A DNA stretch of 64,000 nt from Citrus sinensis (Eukaryota > Streptophyta > Magnoliopsida > Sapindales > Rutaceae): positions 7,998,001-8,062,000 of the forward strand of contig NC_068564.1 of the NCBI RefSeq assembly GCF_022201045.2. Direction: 5' to 3'. Of the stretch, positions 11,151 through 23,371 are shown piece after piece (position 1 is the stretch's first letter; every line of letters begins with the position of its first letter). Below the pieces are notes generated by a model, which was given only the letters and a program-made list of their open reading frames with translations, did no database searches and had not been told where the DNA came from. The position numbers and the translations under genes are program-made.

Positions 11151-11870
11151 ATTTGAAGAAAGGCTTCAAATTCTTAATATCAAATTTGATTTAACATTTG
11201 CTTTTCTGTCTAAACTATGAATAGGTTTGAATTTAGCTGAAGTTTAAGCATTTCCGAATACATAAATTTGAGTGATATATTTATTTCTCTTTTCTTAGTG
11301 TTTAATTACAAATGTTACTTTATTTGTTTTCATAAAACAAAAACACCTGAAAATAAGTATTTTGACATATATGTAAAATGTCCATTAAACTATTAAACAC
11401 TTATTTATTTATTTTTAAGAAACATCGCTGATATAAGACAAAAATTAAAAATAGAAAAATGACACCGGCCAAAAGGATGTATTTAGCTTTACCCATCAAA
11501 TGATGCATAGTGATAGAACAAAAAAGAGGAAAAGCCGTACAAGAAAATTTGAAAATTATTAAAATGCACGAAATAATCCAAATATAAAAACGAAAGCAAT
11601 CAATGAAACATATAACGGGAGAATCCATTAGCATCTTCTATATAGAGTCCGACTAATGAACTGAAGTCACGGCAGCGAATGACAAGATTAGCCAGAAGGT
11701 AAAGATAGACTGCATGGCCATGCTGTATAGGGGTGTGCATAAACTGGCTCGATTTGATTTTGCCCAAAAACTGAACCGAACTAAACCCGATCCGTTTAAA
11801 AAGTTGAACCGAACTTAGGAACCAAACTGAACAGAGTCGAATTATTTCGTATACGGTGGAGTTGAGGATA
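11151..11870. other. decayed MADS unit B flank plus transposon-like remnant, gene-free
   Basis: 11281-11440 (CTTTTCTTAGTGTTTAATTA and ACACTTATTTATTTATTT) matches 29668-29880 and 38557-38750, the stretch lying between the inverted pair and the intact MADS gene in units C and D. The MADS gene expected next is missing here. 11731-11830 (AGGGGTGTGCATAAACTGG, ACCGAACTAAACCCGAT) resembles common plant non-autonomous elements and is related in style to 41890-42060. Confidence 0.45.
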
Positions 11871-11918
11871 AATGTCCTTGCACCAATTCTTACTGGGAAA
11901 CTGATTCCAGCCACTTGC
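11871..11918 (+). pseudogene. relic of the last exon of a second polygalacturonase
   Basis: Translates NVLAPILTGKLIPATC, aligning with the C-terminus of the intact gene downstream (NVKPTLVGKQIPATC, ending at 15526). The following AT-rich bases also resemble the intact gene's 3' region. The upstream exons are gone, apparently replaced by the element ending near 11830. This points to an older local duplication of the polygalacturonase. Confidence 0.6.
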
Positions 11919-13637
11919 GCTCCAAACTCTTCATTATCTATCTATGTTGTATTTTCATTATTTATATCCCAGACATTCAAGGATATTTGATGACTTGTAA
12001 TTGGTATATTTTCAAAAGATTAGTTTTTGCCCCAGTCGTTCTTTTTTTATTCTTCATTAAACTACTAACAATGGCATGAGAATTCATGTTAATTAAAGAG
12101 AACTCTATGTTGGAAAAGAAATTCTTAATCCCAATGTTTGAATAATGCAAATACAAACACCGATTATAATCTTGTTTCTAAATAAAAGAGGAAGGGGCCG
12201 GGGCAAAAATTTATCTTTTAGCACCTATCTGACAATTCAAAGACGGATGATCAGCCTTTATGCACTTTATTTACACATTGTTATAAAAGTTTACAATAAG
12301 AAGTCTACTAAAACTTATCTACATCAATTCTATTATGCTATAACCAAAATTTCTTTTTCAAAAAACAACAAAAACAAAAATGAAGGATTAACCGCGTGGT
12401 TTTCAAAGAGTTTTATTTGGGTGACTACCCGAATTTTCAAAGAGTTTTATTTAGGTGACTCCCCAAGTTCAAATCTTAGGTAAGATAGACGGTTAAAATT
12501 TGGATTCGGATTTAGCTCACTTTTTGTTTTTGAAAAAAATATAATTAATGGCATACAACTATTCTAAAGGAAAGTGAAAGGGATGATGAAGTAGCTATGC
12601 TTTAATATAGTTGTAAATATATATATAATTAATGGCATACAACTATTACGGAGGAAATTGATAGGGATGTTGTATTACAGTTCAGACTTAAGAGCTATGC
12701 ATTTGCCTGAGTTGCGTTGCCACGTCAAGCATTGTTGGTCTACCATCAGCAGCAAATGGTATTGCCATATTAAAAATCTAGCACAGCATGGAAGTAATAC
12801 TCTAGAAACAAAATTAAGAAAAAATTTCTGATGGCAACAAAAGGTCTATGAAGATTTCATAATTACTAGGCTGAAACTAATTAGGTAATAAATTTGTAAA
12901 CCTTCAAATATTGGCAAATTAATAATCCACATAGCAAAATCCATCATTCACGAATAGAAATGTTTGCACATGCTCATTAAATACGTGTTTAAAATCAGGT
13001 TAATTTTCAGTCGGGTCGTTGTTGTTTGTAGAAAGAACCTAAAAACTATGGTTTTTTTAAAACTTATCGTTTGTATTCTTCTTAGTTTAAACTTATTTTT
13101 CAATCAAGAAAAAGTTCACATAATCATCAAAGACAGTTATACCCCTATATTTTAAATTATAGTTTAAAGTATTTTCTACAAGAAAAAAGGTCATTTCCGA
13201 AGGCAGATATCCTTTGAAAAACTCATTTTAAGCAATTCATGCTGTCTACCATCGTTGTATTAAATCTTATCAGAAAATCAGAATTTTCAATGAGTCGTAA
13301 GAGGAAAAAAAAAAAAAAAACTTTCGACAGCGTTTCTGTTTGTTGTACATAACGAGACAACTCAATTGAATGGCACACAAATTTGAGCTTTGTGTATGTC
13401 ATAATTGTTTGTTGCTGACTTGAGCTCTTTAGCACGGTAACAACGAATTGGGGATTACGTGTGTTTTTAACGAGTAGGTGATTTATTATTAATTCCAAAT
13501 TATAATAGAAGGCTATTGTAGAAACGTTCGCGATTGTGTTGTGTTTCTATTTAATTTCAAAAGTACATACAAGTATTTAGTAAACCCATTTTTAATTTAC
13601 GACTTACTCCTTTTTAATTAAAATATTGATTAAATTA
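11919..13637. other. gene-free flank with MADS-unit similarity and short direct repeats
   Basis: 12740-12965 (GCACAGCATGGAAGTAAT, TAATAATCCACATAGCAAAATCC) is related to 34130-34325 and 41150-41350, so the far downstream flank of a MADS unit survives here. A 36-bp near repeat (TTTTCAAAGAGTTTTATTT) lies at about 12398-12469, and the 23-bp ATAATTAATGGCATACAAC phrase occurs near 12540 and 12626. A poly-A run lies near 13305. No gene-like frame. Confidence 0.45.
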
Positions 13638-13777
13638 ATCACGTTTGATTCATGAAGTTTAAATAGGTTAATTAAAATAGGCTATGAATGAGTTGAACTT
13701 TTTACTTATCACGTTTGATTCATGAAGTTTAAATATGTTAATTAAAATAGGCTATGAATGTGTTGAACTTTTTACTT
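13638..13777. repeat. 70-bp direct repeat, two copies, upstream of the polygalacturonase
   Basis: 13638-13707 and 13708-13777 differ at only two or three positions (both start ATCACGTTTGATTCATGAAG). They lie roughly 315-455 bp before the ATG, so they could influence promoter activity. Copy 2 is at 49829-49968. Confidence 0.85.
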
Positions 13778-13983
13778 TCCTAACCACAAACAGCACATAA
13801 GAGTTTGTTTCTTAATAATTGGTAGCCGTTACCAGAATTTGTTGGAAATTGTACAGCGGAAGTAACCAGAAAGCAAAAATTAATGGACAAGAGAAAACAA
13901 CTTACAGCCACCCTTGAGTAAGAAAGTAACTCCCAAGATCATGCTAAAATATAATTAGTGGACGAACTGCTGTCACACAACTT

Positions 13984-13990
13984 TATAAAA
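13984..13990 (+). promoter_or_regulatory. TATA box of polygalacturonase copy 1
   Basis: TATAAAA about 100 bp before the ATG at 14092, followed by a leader with no upstream ATG in a strong context. It is the only good TATA match in the last 150 bp. Confidence 0.6.
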
Positions 13991-14091
13991 TGCCTCCACA
14001 TGAGTGATCAATCCATACCATCAACAACATCTAATTAAATTATATAGATCGTCAAGAAAACATCATCACTTAATACATCATCGAACACAAG

Positions 14092-15529
14092 ATGGATTAT
14101 AGCTCTTGCTCTCAGCTGCTAGTACTTGCAATCCTAGTTTTGTTTACTTTGGCCCAAAATATAATCAATGCAGCTCCCAACGGAGTTTTCAATGTAATTG
14201 ACTTTGGTGCTGTGGCCGATGGCATTAGAGATAACAGTAAGGCTTTTGAAAATGCTTGGAGAGAAGCTTGCAATTGGAATACCTACAGCACAGTATTGGT
14301 TCCACCAGGAAAATACTTGGTGACTTCTGTTGTATTTAAAGGTCCATGCAAAGCTCCAATTTCATTTCAACTTCAAGGCCTTATCCTGGCTCCCCCCGGT
14401 CTGTCAAAGCTAGCCGATAAGGAAAGCTGGATCACCTTTGAATCCCTCAGAAGCTTCACTCTCACCGGTGGTGGAACTTTCCATGGCCAGGGCCGAACTG
14501 CATGGCCCGAAAATCAATGCCACAAAAATTCAAATTGCCAGCTTCCCATTGTAATTCTTGCAACACTTTCTTATTTGTTTATTTATTACATTTATGTATG
14601 TATTTGTTTTTTAATCTTTATAATGAAAAAAAGTTTGACAACTGCTTTGATTTTCTATTGTGCAGTCGATACGATTTAATAAACTGAATGACTCGACAAT
14701 CACTGGGGTGCAATCTGTTGATAGCAAGTTCTTCCACATTAACATCTTGGGTTGCTACAATTTGAAGCTGAATAAAATTAACATCTCTGCACCTGATGAT
14801 AGTCCGAATACTGATGGAATTCATATTGGAAGATCAAATGGCATTGAGATATCGAATTCAATAATAGCCACTGGAGATGACTGTGTCTCTCTTGGTGATG
14901 GCAGTCAAAATGTCTTGGTGTCTGATGTTTCTTGCGGACCAGGACATGGGATCAGTGTTGGCAGCCTTGGAAAATATAAAAAGGAAGAAGATGTAGTTGG
15001 ATTGACAGTCATCAATTGCACTTTCACAGGCACAAGTAATGGTGTGAGAATTAAGACATGGCCTGATTCTGAGGATGGAAAGGCTTCCAATTTCACATTT
15101 GAAGACCTTTTCATGAATAATGTGGAAAATCCCATTGTCATTGATCAGGAGTATTGCCCACATAACCAATGTAACATAAAGGTACAGAAAGATTAATTCA
15201 TTACTCATTATTTGCTTATATCTCTAGGTTTATGCACAAATCTCGTCTTGACATCCTAACGTTAGCTAATATTTACTAATTACCCATTTTAATAGGTTCC
15301 TTCACGGGTGAAAATTAGCAATGTGAGATTTAGGAACATCCGAGGAACTTCATTAACAAAAGAGGCTGTTAGAATTGTTTGCAGCAAAGAGATTCCATGC
15401 CAAAATGTTGAGATTGGAGACATAAATTTGGTGTATAATGGTATTGATGATAAGGGCCCGGCAATATCTTCTTGTTCAAATGTTAAACCAACTCTTGTCG
15501 GAAAACAGATTCCAGCAACTTGCGTCTAA
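14092..15529 (+). CDS. exopolygalacturonase-like GH28 pectinase, 402 aa, three exons
   Basis: Hydrolyses alpha-1,4 galacturonan in pectin and is likely secreted to the wall; closest in style to plant exopolygalacturonases, many of them pollen-expressed (family knowledge). Exons 14092-14550, 14666-15181 and 15296-15529 join in phase 0, with introns of 115 and 114 bp bounded GT..AG, and total 1,209 nt. Residues 1-28 form a hydrophobic signal peptide (LLVLAILVLFTLA). FNVIDFGAVADG opens the beta-helix. All four GH28 motifs are intact: SPNTDGIHI, TGDDCVSLGDGSQ, CGPGHGISVGSLG and VRIKTWP, giving the catalytic Asp residues, His and Arg/Lys. It ends ATCV with conserved C-terminal cysteines. No disruption is visible, and copy 2 at 50283-51720 encodes the same protein. 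Confidence 0.93.
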
Positions 15530-17109
15530 CTAGGTTTCGCAGGCTCTTCAATGTCTAAATCATGTATTTTATTTTTCCATTATTTGATTCGAGGATGTCG
15601 ATTGCCCCCCTGGGATTGTTACTTGTAATATCAATAAATAAACTAGTAAAGATCATTTATTGTGTTTAATTCCCTGATTTTCCCAAGAAATGAACACCCA
15701 AGATTTCAATACTCCCCCGAGATTCAATCAAGAGTAACTGAAAAATCAAGGAATAATAGATCAAACAACAAAGAAAACAAGGGATAAAAATACTTAAGTA
15801 ATTTAGCAACCAGAGGTGCTTACATGCACTAGAGAACAAGATCAAATGCTTTCACTAAACAAGAATCAAAGTTTACAGACAGTGGCGTAACTACTCTTAT
15901 GCCTTGTGTTGACCAAAATTTTGGAAACTCTTTTAATTCTATGAAAATTTTCTAAATATTAAGTAAAAAGTAAGAGTTAAGAAAAATATTAATCGTCAAC
16001 ATCTACTAAACTTTGAAAACACATTAATTCCCCGTCTACTTTATAGTCCTTACTATTTTACTATTTATTTATAGAAAAAGTAAATTATCTAACTTTTTTC
16101 CTTCCATCAAAGAGATGTAATTATATCTCAACATCTTAAGACTTGAAATTGGGGTTTTCGTCTTCTATTTCTTTTTTTTAAGTTTATTTCACACAATACA
16201 GCTAAACGAACTATTCAACTTTAAGTTCTTTGATTCTTTCCCACAAGGGGCAAAGCCACCAACTATACCTAAAGATTCAAGAAGGTAAAGTTGGTACAGA
16301 ATGAAACAATGTAAAGGAAGTTTAATTTTAATAAATGATTGAATTAGATAGTATAATATACAATTATTTTGTACTTTCTTCAATCTCATTGGCAACCCCA
16401 AATTAAAATCCTCACTCCACCCGTGACTGCAGAGCTATAGAGCTCATTACAAAGAACAAAATGCTACTAAGAATTCTCTCTACAACTTTCTCTAGCCTCA
16501 CGAAGCGATCTGCAAATTATGCTCATCAATTAGCCTTACAAAAGTTGTTTTTAGCTAACCCAGGGAACATCGGCTCCTTCTAACTAACTTCTAACTACTT
16601 TTGGGCCCACATTCTAAGCTTCTCACGTGCTCATCGCATGCAACTTAAGTTAGCAAGAAAAGATGGATCACTAATTTAACTCCGAAAACATATGCATTGT
16701 CGTCCGCTTATAAACGACATTCCGGTCACTAACTTTAACTCTGAACGTCTTATCGGGGTCTTCGAGTTCTTGTCCAAATCTCTCTTTTCCTTCTACATTG
16801 AACTACTGACAATGGTGTGTGTATTGAAATTAAATCACTATCAAATTCTATATTGGCAAAGGAATCCCACTTGAAGGATTATTTTTTTCTTTAATCTACT
16901 GTTTAAATAATATGATCTCACCAGTTGTTTTATTTATTTATTGTTGTCTACATGAAAATAAATTAAATTAGAAAAAAATATTTTATTTTCTCCAAAAAAA
17001 AAATATTTCTTCCTCTCTCTCAATTCTCAAATCCACAAATTAGGATACTCTCGTAATTATAGCAATTTTGATCTGATATTATTTGAAATTAATTTAAGAA
17101 AGATTAATT
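15530..17109. other. gene-free, repeat-like region downstream of polygalacturonase copy 1
   Basis: Just after the gene, AATCAATAAATAAACTAG near 15630 is a plausible polyadenylation region. 15660-16900 looks like decayed LTR or leader sequence (GAACACCCAAGATTTCAAT, GGGCCCACATTCTAAGC), probably interrupted at about 15890-16430 by another insertion. No pol motif, and the short frames look random. Confidence 0.4.
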
Positions 17110-18729
17110 GATGACGAAAGTGAATATGAAATATTATTACTGTATATTCTTCATATTATTTACACAAAGAATGAGCGTATATATAGGCTTTACATGAAGC
17201 TAAAATAAGAAACTGAACAAATACAAATACAACATAAATCGTGGGATATACATAATCATAATCTTGGGAATTAATGGAGATTGATTGGACGAGTGATTCT
17301 TGCTCAACATATCTTGGGAATTAACGGATATTGATTGGATGAGTGATTCTTGCTTAACACCCCCCTCAAACTCAAGATGGTGTGGTAGAAGTAAGCTTGA
17401 GTTTGCAAACGAGGTCATCAGCTCGGTAAAAAAGACTTGGTAAAAAGATCAATTGTATTATCTCGAGAGGACACAAATTGAAGCTTTATGGTACCTTGGG
17501 CGTAATGTTGGCGAATAAAATGACAATCTATCTCTATGTGTTTAGTGTGCTCATGGGAGACACATTGTGAGTGATTTCAATGGCACTTGTATTTTCAAAG
17601 TAAAGAGATGTAGCTACATTATGAGTAACTCCCATGTCCCTTAGTAATCGACGAAGCCAAACAATCTCTTGAGCCGCATTAGCAAGTGCCTGATACTCAG
17701 CATCAACAATAGACAAAGTAACAACAATTTGTTTCTTATTATACAGAGTAAATCACCTAAAAAGAAGCAAATACCAATGGTAGAACATCGATCAATAAGA
17801 TCATCTGCCCAATCAAATTCAGAAAAACGATGTAGTTCTAAAGAAGAATTGGCTGAAAAGTGGAGACTATGAAAAATGGTCTCTTTAAGATATCGCAGGA
17901 TATTAATGACAGCAGCATTATGAGTCGAGCGAGGAGCCGACATAAACTGACTAACAACATGGACATCATGGGCTGTATCAAGTCTTGTGACTATCAAATA
18001 AACCAAACGTCCAAACAATTGTCAATAAAGAGTAGCATCATTAAGTGATGTTCCATCAAACAACACAAAGTAAATGTTAGGATCAATAAGTGTAGAGGAA
18101 TTTGATTATCAGTCAAACTAGCTTTAGTAAAAAGATCAGAAGCATATTTACCTTATGAAGGATAGTAACTAGATGAATCAGAGAGTACCTCAAGATCAAT
18201 GAAGAAACTAAGATGTCCATGATCTTTCATTTCAAAGTGATGTTGAAGAAAAGCGTTAAGATCTATAATACTTGTAAGATCATCTCCAATAATAATCATA
18301 TCAGATCATCTCCAGTGATAATCATATCAACAACACAGAGTAATAAAAGAATACATCCTTTGTTGGTGTTGCGAACAAAAATAAAAAATAAAAGTCATAA
18401 GAACTGGCATCAAAACCAAATTACTTGATTGTGGTACTGAACTTCTCATACCATGCTCTCGATGCCTATTTAAGGCCATACAAGGCATGGCCAAGTTTGC
18501 AAACCTGATTTGGAGGATGAGAGTAACCAAGAGGAGGTTTCATATAGACTTCTTCAAAGAGATTGGCACTAAGAAAAGCATTCTTTACATCCATCTGAAA
18601 TAATACCCAACGACGAACAGTGGCAACAACTAATAAGCTTCTTATAGATGTAAGGCATTCAACAGGTGCAAAAGCCTCATCATAATCAGTGCTACATCCT
18701 TGAGTATTGGTAATGTCATTAGGGTGCAC
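17110..18729 (-). mobile_element. Ty1/copia retrotransposon remnant (3' half, degenerate)
   Basis: On the minus strand: an RT start with QMDVKNAFLSANL and HALYGLK (18729-18466), a damaged catalytic box reading VVDMIITG near 18330 instead of YVDDM, RNase H pieces LIVTRLDTAHDVHVVSQFMS and FDWADDLIDRCST (18018-17641), and the terminal VDAEYQALANAAQEIVWLR (17716-17534) in another frame. A polypurine tract (GAGGGGGG read on minus) lies at about 17360-17370, immediately followed by TGTTAAGCA, the start of a 3' LTR running left. The left LTR end is uncertain (about 17110). A 50-bp direct repeat (CTTGGGAATTAA..GATTGATTGGA) lies at 17262-17359. The 5' half is missing. Confidence 0.8.
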
Positions 18730-19958
18730 TAAATTTAAATCGTTACTAATAATATAAACAATTAATACAGAGCAAGCGAGGATCGATTCGATGAAGGCTA
18801 TGCTAGTTGTATCTATTATTAACTCTAAAACAAAGACTAAAAATAAAATAATAATAATAATAATAAATTATGAAAATAATAATTTAATAGAAACTCTAAT
18901 TAAAGGTAAAACAAATAATAATAATGAAACTTTGGTCAAAGGATCATTCGCCACCACCGAACATGCACATAATCAATAAATCAATTCTATCATCAATTTC
19001 TATTGAAACTATCAACCATTGACAACAATAAGATTTGTTAATCTCTATCTTTCCTTATTATATCGTTAGGAAAAACAATTTCTTCAACTAATCTCTGACC
19101 AATAAATAATTCAAAACAAACTCTTGAAGTTTAAGATAATAGAAACATTAATTAGAGAAAGATATTAGGCTGATCTAAGTAATAAACACACAAGCTCGAA
19201 TTATTTAACTTAGTTTATGTTCTTCAATTGAAATCACTTATTCCAATTTGCTACTAATGATAAAATATCAAGACAATTACGAATCAAGAATTTTAATTTA
19301 GCAATAGAATTTATTCAAATCCTATCTAATTGGCCACTCAAATAAGATAAGGATAAAATCATAAACATTTATTATACAAGAACATAAACAATCTCAATTA
19401 AATAAACTGAATGATAGAAATTGAATATTAATCATATGACATGTTTAGGGTTTTGAATTCACCCTTAACCAAATAGAATATCTAGCCTAGCATAATTAAA
19501 TTGAAAATAAAAAAGTTGATAAAACCAATCATGGAGATTAATCCAAGCAACTGCTGATCCAATTTAGTTCCTTCGGGCTTCTCTTTTTCTTTTTTTTTTC
19601 TCTTCTTGCGGCCGTCTCTAGCTCTTGGGTTTTTGTGTATTTCTCCTTCTGGCAGCCGTCATTCAAAAGCCAAAGGTTGGCTTTTTATAATGCTTGGTCG
19701 AATCCTTGTAGAATTAGGTTGCTTGGCCACCAATTATAACCTAAGTATCCTCCAACAAGGACAAGCCAAATAAAGCCATTAGTTGATCACGTGCTGACCA
19801 CTTTTGGTCTTAATTACTTTTCCTTTTTAATTTCCTTTGTTTATTTTTTTTCTCAATGTGCAAGATTAATTCAATAATTAGGTGATTTTGCTTGGCCCTC
19901 TATTATAACTTCCTTATGTATAGATTTCCTTGTAAAAATAATGCTTCTCGTGTGCATG
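18730..19958. other. gene-free, LTR/leader-like repeat DNA
   Basis: Starts where copia coding ends. It contains an (AAT)n microsatellite near 18848-18868 and a GCAAGCGAGGATCGATTCGAT phrase reminiscent of the GATCGTCTCCACAGGGA phrase in the solo LTR at about 2158. A CT-rich then GC-richer stretch near 19575-19660 resembles 3000-3100. It is probably a decayed relative of that LTR family. No gene. Confidence 0.4.
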
Positions 19959-20260
19959 CACTATTAGAAAAATGGGCTACCATGACAGAGAATATCTGTC
20001 ATCCGACCCCCCTTATGACAGAGTTTCCATCTATCATTGTAGCCCCTCTCATAAATCTGTGACAACATTTTATCTATCACATGTTCCTATGACAGTGTAT
20101 ATCCATCACACATATGTCATGAACCAAGCGATGTCTGTTTTGCAAAGCTTTCGAGAATTAATTGAAAATTTTAGCAAGTAATTTAAATTATTTTGAATTT
20201 GGTGGGTTTCTTCAAAATCTGTCATATATTAATGATTCACATTCTCTGTCAAGAGATTTA
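19959..20260 (+). mobile_element. CACTA (En/Spm) transposon terminus
   Basis: Begins CACTATTAGAAAAATGGGC, the canonical CACTA terminal inverted repeat style, followed by short subterminal repeats in both directions (ATGACAGAG, TCTGTCAT, TATGACAG, TCTGTCATA) up to about 20255. The base triplet before it is ATG. The opposite end was not found before the LINE at 22143, so the element is truncated or non-autonomous. No transposase coding seen. Confidence 0.65.
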
Positions 20261-22142
20261 AGGTTTAAAAAAATAAAATTATTATTTTCAATTTTGAAAT
20301 TATATTAATACTAATTAACATTATTTAAATTCCAGAATTTTGAAATAGAAATAGCAAAAGCCACATTTTAAAACTTGAATTAACAAAAATAAAATTACAT
20401 TCAAATTCATAAAACTATCTAAAACCAAATAGCACCATACACTAAACATTTCAATCACTTGAAACTTCCAACAAATAGCATCATCAAAATACATCGTGTA
20501 ACATATCTCACAAATCCTTTGCAATATCCAATCATCAGCCTATAACTAGAAAAACAATTAATCCATAAAAAAACACTGATATTAAATTCCCAAAAGCCAC
20601 CAACATCACCTGAAAAATAGATTAACCAAAAAAATACATATTAACATGTTGACCACATACAATTAATCAGATTCATAATAAAGTTCACCTGTGTGTAATT
20701 GATTTAATCAGCTTTGATACCAAAGGGAAAATGAGGATAAATAGCCCCAGAGGAAAAAAAATCACATTTGACAATTGACATAATGAAGCAGTAAGCCTCA
20801 GGAGTTGTAAAAAAGAAATAGGAAAGGGAAAATAAGGGACATCTTCAATGCATGTAGTTTATATTAACCTAAATAGGAAAGGGAAAATAAGGGACATCTT
20901 CAATGCATGTAGTTATTAACCTTTTTTTTTTTTGTTCCTAAAGATGTATTAAGAGGAAAAATGATATTCATTCAATGCTTGCATCTCCTATTTGTTAATC
21001 TAATTATTCTCCTATTCCTATTGGTTAATAAGGGAGTCAATAAGATTTTAATTTAACAATATAGCAGTGACAATTAACTAGGTCTTCATTAAGAGTTGTT
21101 GAATTAGAAAAGATTGAAGTATAAACAAACTATTGTGCAACATAATACATACCGAAGAGAAATATCGAATCAAGTGCAATGCCAAATACAAGAAAAGAGA
21201 ATTTTTAGTCTAGCCTTCTATAGATTTCAATTCTGAATTTCTTTATGCACCAAACTAAGTATATTTCAAAGACTACAAATTAATTAATGCAAAACATCTA
21301 AAATCATAACAACTTTCCATACATAATTAAACAAAATCCACCAAAATCAAGCTAATAAAAAGAAAGGTAAAAGTTGTAAAAATCCAAAAGAGGAAATATC
21401 AAAAAATTCTGGAATCACCAGAATCTCCCCATTCTATCAACCTTAATGCCATGCTTGTAGGCTTGTGAACACTGACCCTATCCAACTCAAAGAAAGAAGA
21501 CACAGGCTAGTATTCTCATCTGGATTACATCACATTAGCATTTGAGATATTTTTACTTTAATGTTTCAAAGAGAAGAATTTTTGTTAAAGCAAGATTTTC
21601 AACAAATATGTTAAAAGGAATGCTCATTGTCCAAGGATTTAAGAGGATGCCGAGTATAAGTTTGTTTACAATATATTTTTTATTTTTCTTTTTTCTTTAC
21701 GACAAACTGAAAAATACAAGTATATCTTGATTTTAAAAATCAACCAAGACAAGAAAATAGAATGAACAACTATTTTTATAGGCAATGAATGGAAAACCTC
21801 TAAATGTAGTCATTGGTTTAGTAAGGACAATTGGAACCATAAACAGTGGATAAGTTTCTAATAAAAATAATAAAATCCATCATCTATATAAGTTGAGAAA
21901 AAATAAATTTCATGTTAAAGATCTAAAAAATTTGAAGGAAACCTGATAGTAAACAAATATTCAATTCATAATAGTATGAATAATAAAAACTTTACTGTTA
22001 ACCTGAAACGTAAAGTTGCTTTGTGTTTTTGTCAGCGAGTCCTATTGTTTTTAGCAAAACAACAAACCTTAGCATTTTAATTGGTAACAAATCAGAACCA
22101 ACATAAAAACAAAATTAGAAAAGATATAGAGATGTATCCTAC
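20261..22142. other. gene-free AT-rich region with a 55-bp direct repeat
   Basis: No coding frame of note. A phrase starting GGAAAGGGAAAATAAGGG occurs at 20821 and again at 20876 (period 55, nearly identical). It may be CACTA interior or a deleted LINE 3' half; neither is shown by the sequence. Confidence 0.4.
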
Positions 22143-23371
22143 CAATGTGCAATGTTGGTATCGTCACCATCTAGTAGCCATGGTCTAGTAATCGAATTAG
22201 CCACCAAGTCAAGATCGTTCCATAACTTCCTCCTCAGATTTGGGTTGGGGCTAGCATAAACAGTAGTGACTCACGACCAATGGCCTGAAGAATCTGTAAC
22301 TTTAAAATGAATGAACTGCTTGTGGTTAAAAATAAACTCCATCCTGAAGCCCTCTTTCCACAAAATCCAAATACCCTCGGCAAAACCCTCAGCTTCCACT
22401 CGATGCGAGAAATCTAAACCACTATGTTTAATAAAGTTATCAGCTTTAACTCCGCTAATTTAGGCTCCAAGATTGCAACAATATCAGGATTATAAATCTT
22501 ATCGATTGTGACAAAGGTTCTTCTAAAAACCGGTGAAGACACCCCTTGGCAATTCCAAAAAAGTATAGATAAATTCATCAAGATATACAGAAAAAAAGGG
22601 AGGAATCTGTCCATACCATACTTCATTCAGATTCCATGTTATCCTCATCTTCCAAGGAGGTTCCGCTATCATCTGATTCTAAGTCACTTTTCTCACCTTT
22701 ATCCTTAAAGCTCTTATCATCCGGGTCATCTTCATCATTGGCATCCATTTCCAAATCCTTATTAAGGGGTTTGTCTCGATCATTAATCGGGATATTAGGA
22801 TCAGCAAGCTCCTTATTTGGTCTAGTTGGATCTAAACTAATATCTTTAGGGTCCGAATGAAAATCATGTGAGGGAAGGAATTTGATTGCTGTGTGTTTTA
22901 CAGGGTCCAGGCTAGTGGGAATAGCGGTGGGAACATGTAAGTTGGATGAGGTTGCAGGGTTTTTAGATTGTGCACGTGACAATGCTTCTGCATGCACAAA
23001 AATTGGTGTGGACTTTTCACTAATAGGGTTTACATTCAAAAATGAGTATTTGGCGGTTGTGTCACTTGGAGTTTGCATAGTTGGAGAGTTGACATTTGCA
23101 TGGCTATTTATGATAGTAGGATTCTTAGGATTCTTTTTATATATGAATTTAAACTGAATAGCCGACTGATCTTTTTCGGTACTGTGCCCATTTTTGTCAT
23201 GAAGGGAAGGAAAACCTCTATCCTCATTATCCTCATTTTCGAGCACCTCAAAACGTGATCCCCCTGAAAACACCACCATTGTTGACTTTCCCCTTCCTTT
23301 TCGACTGACAATCATCCAGGGTCCAAAAGAAGGGTTTGCTGGGATGACTGTAGAGGACCGCAGTTTATCAC
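22143..23371 (-). pseudogene. L1-type LINE: end of ORF1 and start of ORF2 endonuclease (left part)
   Basis: Minus strand. 23371-22624 continues ORF1 beyond the chromovirus insertion: FGPWMIVSRKGRGK, then a long acidic, disordered tail rich in Asp/Glu/Ser. ORF2 starts near 22578 with ILFWNCQGVSSPVFRRTF and DIVAILEP, the apurinic endonuclease start, and in another frame continues with HRQF-like and VYASPNPNLRRKLW motifs plus stops. It ends near 22143 before any reverse transcriptase. The 3' half is absent, which is unusual because LINEs are normally 5'-truncated; a later deletion or insertion is likely. The right part is at 28724-29624. Confidence 0.75.

Noticed and set aside
14502..14687. Alternative frame overlapping exon 1 and intron 1 of the polygalacturonase
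   Set aside because: Intron read-through shadow; splicing at 14550/14666 restores GH28 continuity.
15890..16430. Possible hAT element starting CAGTGGCGTAACTAC
   Set aside because: The left end looks right, but no matching inverted terminal repeat or 8-bp duplication was found on the right.
22636..23258. Plus-strand Ser/Leu-rich frames opposite the LINE
   Set aside because: Antisense shadows of LINE ORF1's acidic tail.
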